DNA of 64,000 bases from Amorphus orientalis (GTDB taxonomy: Bacteria > Pseudomonadota > Alphaproteobacteria > Rhizobiales > Amorphaceae): NCBI RefSeq assembly GCF_030814015.1, contig NZ_JAUSUL010000002.1, forward strand, positions 1,240,001-1,304,000. The letters run 5' to 3'. Below, one piece after another: positions 47,172 to 56,100 of the stretch. A program made the position numbers and the translations under genes. Numbering within the stretch: the stretch's first letter is position 1; every line of letters begins with the position of its first letter. The notes beneath the pieces are model-generated. The model had not been told where the DNA came from. It ran no database searches and saw only the letters and a program-made list of their open reading frames with translations.

Positions 47172-47202
47172 TTGACCTTCCAGTGACAGGAAGCCCTATG
47201 GT
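47172..47202 (+). promoter_or_regulatory. CueR-controlled copA promoter
   Basis: TTGACC (47172-47177) and TATGGT (47197-47202) are separated by 19 bases, the over-long spacing used by MerR-family activators. The dyad CTTCC-AGTGACA-GGAAG lies in that spacer with the 7-base centre of the E. coli copA operator. It is 23 bases before the copA ATG and thus gives copA its own copper-induced promoter. Confidence 0.8.
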
Positions 47203-47224
47203 CCGGTCGACTCAGGAGGTTCCC

Positions 47225-49672
47225 ATGTCCGACAGCGCCACCATGGACACCGTCGTGACCCGCGATCCGGTCTGCGGCATGACCGTCGACCCCAACGCCG
47301 GCAAACCGCAGACGGAGCACGGCGGGCACGTCTATCATTTCTGCCGGGAAGGCTGCCGCGACAAATTCGCGGCCGATCCCGATGCGTACGTGGAGGCGAC
47401 GGACCCGGTCTGCGGCATGTCGGTGAATCGCGCGACGGCCCGCTACATGTCGAAGCACGAGGGCGAACGCTTCTATTTCTGCTCCGGCCGGTGCCAGGAG
47501 AAGTTCGAAGCGGCGCCCGGTGACTATCTCGGCGACCGCCCTGCCCCGGAACCGATGCCGGAAGGCACGCTCTACACCTGCCCGATGGATCCCGAGATCG
47601 TCCAGGAAGGCCCCGGCGACTGTCCGATCTGCGGAATGGCGCTGGAGCCGATGATGCCGTCGGCCGACGCCGGACCGAACCCCGAGCTGATCGACTTCCG
47701 CCGCCGGCTCTGGATCGGCGCGCCGCTCGCCCTGTCGGTCTTCCTTCTGGAAATGGGCGGCATGCTGGGGCTGCCCTGGGCCCACTGGTTCGGCGGCGGA
47801 ATCGTGCGCTGGCTGCAGTTCCTGCTGGCGACGCCCGTTGTCGTCTGGGTGGCCCAGCCCTTCTTCAAGCGCGGCTGGTCGTCGATCGTCACCGGCCGCC
47901 TCAACATGTGGACGCTGATCGCGCTTGGCACGGGCGCTGCCTACGCATTCAGTCTGGTCTCGCTGCTTGCCCCCGGCGTGTTCCCGCCGACCCTCCAGGG
48001 CGACCACGGACCGCCACTTTATTTCGAGGCGTCGGCGGTGATCCTGATCCTCGTCCTCATCGGCCAGGTGATGGAGCTCACGGCGCGCGACCGGACGGGT
48101 GACGCGATCCGTGCGCTCATGGACCTGTCGCCGAAGACGGCGCGCCGGGTGACGGACAACGGCGACGAAGAGGTCTCCCTCGACGCCGTCAAGGCCGGTG
48201 ACCGGCTCCGGGTCCGTCCGGGAGAGGCCGTTCCCGTCGACGGTGTCGTGGTCGAGGGCCGTTCCCCGATCGACGAAAGCATGATCACCGGCGAGCCGGT
48301 GCCGGTCGAAAAGCAGTCCGGCGACAGCGTCACCGGCGGCACCCTCAACAAGACCGGCTCCTTCGTGATGGAAGCCAGGGCGGTGGGCAGCGACACCGTG
48401 CTCTCGCGCATCGTGGCAATGGTGGCCCAGGCCCAGCGGTCGCGCGCGCCGATCCAGGCGCTGGCCGACCGCGTCGCCGGCTACTTCGTACCGACGGTGA
48501 TCGCCGTTTCCATCGTCGCCTTCATCGCATGGTTGGCGGTCGGACCGTCGCCGGCATTCGGCTACGCGGTGGTCGCGGCCGTGAGTGTGCTGATCATCGC
48601 CTGTCCGTGTGCGCTGGGGCTGGCGACCCCTATGTCGATCATGGTCTCGACCGGCCGCGGGGCCCAGGCGGGCGTGCTGATCCGCGATGCGGAAGCGCTG
48701 GAGCGGTTCTCGAAGGTCGGCGTTCTGGTGCTGGACAAGACGGGCACCCTGACGGAAGGCCGCCCCAGCCTCACCGACGTGGTGGCGCTCGGCGATCTTC
48801 CCGAGGACCGTGTGGTGGCGCTTGCGGCTGCCCTTGAACGCGGATCCGAACATCCCCTCGCCGAAGCGATCCTGAACGGAGCGGAGGAGCGCGGCGTGGA
48901 TCGGCTGGACGCCGCCGACTTCGATGCCGTTACCGGCAAGGGCGTCCGGGGGACCATCGACGGCGCCGACGTCGCGTTCGGCAACAGCGGCTTGATGGCC
49001 GATCTCGGCCTCGATCCTGCCGAGGTCGAGACGCGGATGCGTCCGCTTCAGGAGGCCGGCAAGACGGCGATGGCGCTGGCGGCCGATGGCCGTCTGGTGG
49101 GCCTTCTCGCGGTCGCCGACCGGATCAAGGAGACCACGCCCCGGGCAATCCGCGATCTCCACGAGGCCGGCCTGACCATCGTGATGGCAACCGGCGACAG
49201 CGAAGCCACCGCCATGGCGGTCGCCCGCGAGCTCGGCATCGACCAGGTCCGCGCAGGCGTCTCGCCGAAACAGAAGGCCGACCTGATCGCAGAGCTGAAA
49301 GGCAAGGGCCGGTCCGTCGCGATGGCCGGTGACGGCGTCAACGACGCCCCTGCCCTTGCGGCCGCTGATGTCGGCATCGCCATGGGGACCGGGGCAGACG
49401 TGGCCGTGGAAAGCGCCGGCATCACCCTGGTGAAGGGCGATCTGCGCGGCATCGTCCGGGCCCGCACGCTGGCCCAGGCGACGATGCGCAACATCCGGCA
49501 GAACCTCTTCTTCGCCTTCGTCTACAACACGGTCGGCGTGCCGATCGCGGCCGGGGTGCTGTTCCCGTTCTTCGGTGTGCTGCTGTCGCCGATGATTGCC
49601 GCGGCCGCGATGAGCCTCTCGTCGGTTTCGGTGATCGGCAACGCACTGCGGCTGCGGAAGATCCGTCTGTGA
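47225..49672 (+). CDS. copA: Copper-exporting P1B-type ATPase with two YHS domains
   Basis: An 815-residue heavy-metal ATPase that uses ATP to pump Cu(I) out of the cytosol. The N-terminus has two YHS domains ([17 protein letters not shown] and [18 protein letters not shown], each with a later FC...C pair), then a heavy-metal-binding segment [21 protein letters not shown], rather than the usual CxxC ferredoxin-like domains. The transport motif [12 protein letters not shown] has Cys460 and Cys462; DKTGTLTEG holds the phosphorylated Asp504; SEHPLAEAI and [10 protein letters not shown] (Gly702 on) follow. The ATG at 47225 has CAGGAGG upstream. It overlaps the cytochrome gene by GTGA. Confidence 0.92.
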   Translation: MSDSATMDTVVTRDPVCGMTVDPNAGKPQTEHGGHVYHFCREGCRDKFAADPDAYVEATDPVCGMSVNRATARYMSKHEGERFYFCSGRCQEKFEAAPGDYLGDRPAPEPMPEGTLYTCPMDPEIVQEGPGDCPICGMALEPMMPSADAGPNPELIDFRRRLWIGAPLALSVFLLEMGGMLGLPWAHWFGGGIVRWLQFLLATPVVVWVAQPFFKRGWSSIVTGRLNMWTLIALGTGAAYAFSLVSLLAPGVFPPTLQGDHGPPLYFEASAVILILVLIGQVMELTARDRTGDAIRALMDLSPKTARRVTDNGDEEVSLDAVKAGDRLRVRPGEAVPVDGVVVEGRSPIDESMITGEPVPVEKQSGDSVTGGTLNKTGSFVMEARAVGSDTVLSRIVAMVAQAQRSRAPIQALADRVAGYFVPTVIAVSIVAFIAWLAVGPSPAFGYAVVAAVSVLIIACPCALGLATPMSIMVSTGRGAQAGVLIRDAEALERFSKVGVLVLDKTGTLTEGRPSLTDVVALGDLPEDRVVALAAALERGSEHPLAEAILNGAEERGVDRLDAADFDAVTGKGVRGTIDGADVAFGNSGLMADLGLDPAEVETRMRPLQEAGKTAMALAADGRLVGLLAVADRIKETTPRAIRDLHEAGLTIVMATGDSEATAMAVARELGIDQVRAGVSPKQKADLIAELKGKGRSVAMAGDGVNDAPALAAADVGIAMGTGADVAVESAGITLVKGDLRGIVRARTLAQATMRNIRQNLFFAFVYNTVGVPIAAGVLFPFFGVLLSPMIAAAAMSLSSVSVIGNALRLRKIRL

Positions 49673-50139
49673 AGATCGGGAAACTGGCCCTCGGAGCGCT
49701 GGTCCTCGCCGGCGCGGCCGCCGCCGCGATCTGGTTCGCTGTCGGCCGGGATGCCGGCGACACGCCTGCCGGGCATTACACACCGAATCTTGCGCGCGGC
49801 GCGGCGATCTACGCCGAAGCCTGCGCCTCGTGCCACGGCGCCGACCTTGAAGGCCAGCCCAACTGGCGAACACCGAAACCCGACGGCCGGCTGCCGGCCC
49901 CGCCGCACGACGAGACGGGGCACACCTGGCATCATCCGGACCGGGTCTTGCTGGGCATCACCCGGGTCGGAACCGCCGCCTATGTCGGCGACGGCTATCA
50001 GAGCGACATGCCCGGCTTCGGGGAGACCTATTCCGATGCGGAGCTGCGAGACGTGCTGGAATGGATCAAGACCCAGTGGCCGGAACGGGAGCGTCAGGCC
50101 CAGGCGGAGATCACCGCCCGGGACGAAGCGACCCGCTGA
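49669..50139 (+). CDS. Membrane-anchored c-type cytochrome
   Basis: A 156-residue protein starting with GTG, in a GTGA overlap with the copA stop. Residues about 6-27 are a single hydrophobic anchor or signal. The haem site is [15 protein letters not shown] and the axial Met lies in [20 protein letters not shown]. The electron carrier domain faces the periplasm. Its place at the end of the copper operon suggests it takes electrons from, or delivers them to, a copper-handling step. This link is inferred from gene order. Confidence 0.85.
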   Translation: MKIGKLALGALVLAGAAAAAIWFAVGRDAGDTPAGHYTPNLARGAAIYAEACASCHGADLEGQPNWRTPKPDGRLPAPPHDETGHTWHHPDRVLLGITRVGTAAYVGDGYQSDMPGFGETYSDAELRDVLEWIKTQWPERERQAQAEITARDEATR

Positions 50140-50164
50140 CCTGACCCGTCCGGACGGTGGCCTC

Positions 50165-53100
50165 TCAGAACGTCCAGGCGAGTGTCCCGCCGACACTCTG
50201 ATCGGCCGATCCATCGCCGAATTCGCCGCTGTAGGCGGCCCCGAGGCTCAGGCTGTTCCTCACGGAGACGTTGAGACCGGCGTCCAGAAGCAGGGTGTCC
50301 TTGGCAAACGGCACACCCGCCACCGTGAAGGGCGTGCCGCCGGCGGCGAAGGCGAACGCGCTGGTCGGGGTGGACGCGCTGTACATGTGCCGCCAGCCGA
50401 CCATTCCCTGCACCGTCGCGTTCATCCCGGCTCCGATGGCCGCGCTTGCCGACCCGCGCAGCCCCAATGTCGAATAGGTGATGTCGGTCGCATCTCCCTG
50501 GCTGGTGAGCGCGGCAACGCCGCCGGTCTCGGTGAACCCGTCGGTGTTCAGGTTCACATAGGCCAGCCCCGCGAAGGGTTCGAAACCGACCGGGCCCGCA
50601 TCGACGCCATACCCGACCTCGCCGAACAGCTGGGTGGTGCCGGCATCGTAATCCGCCTTCAGCGTCTGCGTCGTCGGGAAGGAGGCGATGCGCGAGGAGG
50701 AAACGTCGTCCCAGCTGTAGGCGGCACCGCCGCGGACGTTGACGGCGTGCCAGCTGGTGCCGGCATAAAGCGCGGCATGATAGGCGTCGGTGTCGCCTGA
50801 GGACCGCTGCGAATCGACGGAGAAGCCAGTGTGGCTGTAGCCACCGAGGACGCCGACCCGCCAGGATCCGAGGAGCACGTCGGCGCCGGTGAAGACGCCG
50901 CTGCTGTCGCGATCGAGATCACCGGCAACGCCCCCGTCGCTCGATCCCCAGGATCCGAAGCCGGTGGCCCAAACGGTCGCGTTCGTGCGAACCGGCTCCG
51001 GATCCCCTGCCCCACCCGAAGATGCGTAGGAGAGCGGCGCCGACGCAAAACGGGTCGCCGCACCGGACTGACCGTCCAACGTCGCCAGCCGATCGAACAC
51101 TGTCGTCCGCACGAACCGGCTGTCGTTGATCAGCACGCTCTTGGCGGAGGCGTTGATCTCTCCGGACAGAAGCGCGAAGGCCCCATCGATGCGATCCTCC
51201 GTCAGGAACACCGCATCCTCATAGAGGGAGTTCTCAAGACCGAGCGACTGAACGCCGTCGGCCGCAGCCCCCGCGTTCGCACCGGAGACCACGGTCGACC
51301 ACGGGGCAGAAAGGCCGTCGTAGGTCACCGTCACCGCACTTGGGGAATAGGTCACGTCCTGTTCCAAAAGCGGCCGGGTGAAGTTGCTGGAGACGGTGAA
51401 CCCGCGCCCCATCGTCACGATCGAGCCGCCGGTCGCCGTCCGGGCTTCCAGAATTGTGTAGGCTTCGCCCAGCGTTGGCGTACCCGTGAGCTGCAGGCTG
51501 AGGTTCGACCCTTCCATGATCGTCGCCACGCCGTCCTGCACCACGATGTTGTCGCTGATCCCGTTCTCGATCTCGGCGACATAGGTCGAGCCCGGCCGGA
51601 ACGTGATGTCCCTGATCACGGTCAGCGTTCCAGGCGAATTGCCCGGCATGATGTTGGCGCCGCCCTGCAGATTGACGGTGTTCACACGGCCCCGTCCCGC
51701 AAGCGATCCGCCCGGGTTCACCGTGATCGGCGAGTTCGTCACCTCCCCGTTGACCACCAGGGACCCGGAGTCGATCGAGGTCGGCCCCGTATAGTCGTTC
51801 ACGCCGTTGAAGGTCAGCGTCCCGCCGCCCGACTTGCTGACGCCGCCGGTCCCGGACAGATTGCCATCGAAGACGGAGTCGGACGTATCGGTGGCGATGT
51901 CGAGGGTGGACGCTTCGCCGAGCACGATATTGCCCGTGCCTTCCAGCTTCTTCAGCTTCTGCGCCACGCCGCGCAGCTGGAACGATGCCCCGGTGTCGAC
52001 GAGCAGTTCCGAGGCGTCGGGAAGCGCGCCGGTGGCGCCGACGATCAGCGTGCCCTGCCGCACCCGGGTCTGCCCGGAATAGCTGTTTGCGGTCCCCGCC
52101 AGCACCAGCGTTCCGAGCCCCGTCTTGGCGAGCCCGCCGGTTCCGGAGAGCCGGCCGCCGAGGGTCCCGGTCGATCCGGCATCGACCTGGAAGCTGCCGA
52201 CCGCGCCCGGCCCGAACGTCACCTCCTTGGCCAGCGTGAAGCTGCCGGCGAACGCATAGGTGCTTGCGGCTTCGAAGACGAGGGCGCCGGTTCCAAGCGC
52301 GCCCTCCACGGCACGCACCGTGCCGCCCGCGAGATAGGTGGTTCCCGAATAGGTGTTCACGCCCGGCAACGTCAGCGTTCCTTGGCCGGCTTTCCGCAGC
52401 GATCCGCCCCCGGAGAACACGCCGCCCCAGCGCGCGTTGAAGCCGTTGGTGTCCACCGTCGACGTCCGCCCGCCGGTCAATGTCGCATTCACCGACGTCG
52501 CCAGGTCGCTTCCGGTGACCCGGATCGTGCCGCCACCGAGAGTGAACGCGTAGGAGCCGGTGCCGCCGGACAGGCCCTGCAAACTTGTGCCGCCGATTTC
52601 CAGTGCACCACCGTTCAGATCGTAGACGCCGCCGCCGGGTCCTCCCAGATGGAACGTCGATCCGCTCGCCATCCGGAGCGTGCCGCCGGTCTGGGTGATG
52701 GTCCCCCGTCCGCCGCTTGCGCCGGCGCGGAGGCCGACAGCCAAGGTCAGGCTGCCCCCGGTGACGTTGAGCGCGCCGTCGGCGCCGGCCCCGCGACCGA
52801 CATTGAGGGTCGACCAGTTCGATGTCCCGCCGCTCTGCGTCATCGATCCGCCGGCGATGAACGCCTGGCCCCGGCTCATCGTCGAGCCGTTGATGGTCAG
52901 GTTGCCCGACCCGGCCTTGATGAATTGCCCCGGGTTCGCCTCATAGCTGAAGGCGGGCGACGAAAGGGTTCCGGAGAACGTGGCGGATTGGCCCGCGTTG
53001 ATGGTGGAGGTCAGGCTGCTGTCGCCCAGTTGCACGGTGCCGCCACCCGACAGCGCGCCAATCCGGACCACGTCGGCCGCCCCGAGCCCGGTGATGTCGA

Positions 53101-56100
53101 ACACCGATCCCGCCGACGTCGCCACCGCATTGCCGTTCAGCGCGTTCGCGACGCCCAGCGCCAGCGTCCCGCCCTGCAGAGAGACGCCACCGGTGAACGT
53201 GTTGGCGGATGCCAGAGTCAGCGTTCCCGCCCCGGCCTTGGCCAGACCGCCGCCACCGGAGAACACGCCGTTCCAGGTCGCGTTCAGACCGTTGGTGTCG
53301 ATTGCCGACGTGGATCCGCCCGTGAGGGTGGCGTTCACCGACGTCGTCAGGTTGCTGCCGGTCACCCGGATCGTGCCGCCACCCAGATTGAAGGCGTATG
53401 AGCCGGTTCCGTTGTTGGCGTAGAGGCCACGCAGATTGTCGGCGCCGATCTCCAGCGTGCCCCCATCGAGGTTGTAGGTGCCCGAGCCGTAGCCCCCGAG
53501 ATAGAGCTCGGAGGTGTCGACGATGCGCAGCGTGCCGCCGGTCTGGTTGATCACGCCGGTGCTCGTCTGGGCTGTGGCGTCGCGATCGCCGATCACCAGG
53601 AAGCCGCCGCTGAAGCTGGACGGCCGCACCTCGACCAGACCCGTGCCGCTGATGTTCAGGGTGCCGCTGCTCACCGGCCGCGAGCCGGCGTTGCGGCCGA
53701 TGGTGTGGCTGCCACCCTCCAGGATCAGCGAGCCGCCGCTGATCGTGTAGGTGCCCGTCCCACCCTGGTTGCCGATGTTCAGCGACGCACAGCGATCGTT
53801 GTCGGAGCAGGTCGGCTCGAGCCGCACCGTGCCCCCGGTCTGATTGACGAACCCGGTGCCGCCGAAGTCGCCGACCCGCATCCCGACATTCAGCGTCAGG
53901 CTACCGCCGCTCACGTTCAGGGTGCCGTTCGCTCCGGTACCGCTGCCGACATTGATGCTCGACCAGGCCGTCGTCCCGCCGCTCTGGGTCATCGACCCCT
54001 GCACGATGAAGCTCTCGCCCCGGTTCATCGTCGAGCCGTTGATGACGAGATCGCCGGCGCCGGTCTTGGTGAACGTGCCGATCTCCGAATCGTAGGGCCA
54101 GCCGTCGGAGTTGAGGATGCCCGAGAAGGCCGACATCTGGCCGCCGGCAACCGACGTCACGAGATTGGCCACGCCGAGATTGATCGTCCCTCCGCCCGAG
54201 ACCGCACCCAGATTGACCGCATCGGAGTCGGTCAGGGTCGTGAGATCGAGGATCGCTCCGCCGGCAGCCGAAAGCGCATTGCCGCTCAGCGCGTTCGCTA
54301 CACCCAGCGCCAGCGTCCCGCCCTGCAGAGAGACGCCGCCGGTGAACGTGTTGGCGGATGCCAGAGTCAGCGTTCCGGCTCCAGCCTTGGCCAGACCGCC
54401 GCCGCCGGAAAAGGCACCGCCCCAGGTCGCGTTGAGCCCGTTGGTATCGACGGTCGACGTGCTCCCGCCGGTCAGGGTCGCATCCACCGAGGTCGCGAGA
54501 TCGCTCCCGGTCACCCGGATCGTGCCGCCGCCAAGGTTGAACGCATAGGAGCCGGTTCCGTTGTTGGCGTAGAGGCCGCGCAGATTGTCGGCGCCGATCT
54601 CCAGCGTGCCCCCGTTGAGGTTGTAGGTGCCGGAGCCGTAGCCCCCGAGATAGAGCTCGGAGGTGTCGACGATGCGCAGCGTGCCGCCGGTCTGGTTGAT
54701 CACGCCGGTGCTGGTCTGCGCCGTCGCATCGCGATCTCCGATCACCAGGAAGCCGCGGCTCGCCCCATAGGGCCGGACCTCGACCAGACCCGTGCCGCTG
54801 ATGTTCAGGGTGCCGCTGCTCACCGGCCGCGTCCCGGCGTTGCGGCCGATGGTGTGGCTGCCGCCCTCCAGGATCAGCGACCCGCCGCTGATCGTGTAGG
54901 TGCCCGTCCCGCCCTGGTTGCCGATGTTCAGCGACGCACAGCGATCGTTGTCGGAACAGGTCGGCTCGAGCCGCACCGTACCACCGGTCTGATTCACGAG
55001 CCCGGTGCCGCCGAAGTCGCCGACGCGCATCCCGACATTCAGCGTCAGGCTGCCGCCGCTCACGTTCAGGGTGCCGTTCGCTCCGGTACCGCTGCCGACA
55101 TTGATGTTCGACCAGGTGGTCGTCCCGCCGCTCTGGGTCATCGAGCCCTGGACGATGAAGCTCTCGCCCCGGTTCATCGTCGAGCCGTTGATGACGAGAT
55201 CGCCGGCGCCAGTCTTGGTGAAGGTACCGATCTCCGAATCGTAAGGCCAGCCATCGGAATTGATGGTGCCAGAGAAGGCCGCGCTGTGGCCGGACCCGAT
55301 GGTCGTCACCAGATTCGCCACGCCGAGATTGATGGTTCCCGCGCCGGAAACTGCGCCCAGATTGACGACATCGGTGTTGGACAGCCCGGTCAGGTCGAGC
55401 ACCGCGCCCGACGAGGTCGCAAGCGCGTTGCCGCTCAAGGCATTGGTGAGGCCCAAAGCCAGCGTGCCCCCCTGCAGCGACACGCCTCCGGTGAACGTGT
55501 TCGCGGACGCCAGCGTCAGCGTGCCCGCGCCGGCCTTCGCCAGACCGCCGCCACCGGAGAACACGCCGTTCCAGGTCGCGTTCAGACCGTTGGTGTCGAT
55601 TGCCGACGTGCGGCCTCCGGTCAGGGTGGCGTTCACCGACGTCGTCAGGTTGCTGCCGGTCACCCGGATCGTGCCGCCACCCAGATTGAAGGCGTACGAG
55701 CCATCCGCGCCGCCACCGCCATAAAGACCCTGAAGGCTGGTTCCGCCAATCTCCAGCGCGCCTCCGGTCAGGTTGTAGGTGCTGCCCCCATAGCCGCCCA
55801 GATAAAGGCGCGAGGTATCCACGATGCGCAGCGTGCCGCCCGTCTGATTCAGGGTCCCGGTGCCGTCGTTGGTGCTGTTGTCCCGGTCGCCGATCACCAG
55901 GAAGCCGCTGCTGAAAGCCGACGGCCGCACTTCGACCAGCCCGGTGCCGCCGATGTTCAGGGTGCCGCTGCTCGAAGCCCGCGCGCCCGTGGTGCGGCCG
56001 ATAGAGTGCGCGCCGCCCTCCAGGATCAGCGATCCGCCGCTGATCGTGTAGGTGCCCGTACCGCCCTGATTGCCAACGTTCAGCGAGACGCAACGGCTGG

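Noticed and set aside
46325-49873. An 1182-codon minus-strand open frame opposite copA
   Set aside because: Low-complexity Arg/Asp/His content and no family match; copA on the plus strand has every expected motif.
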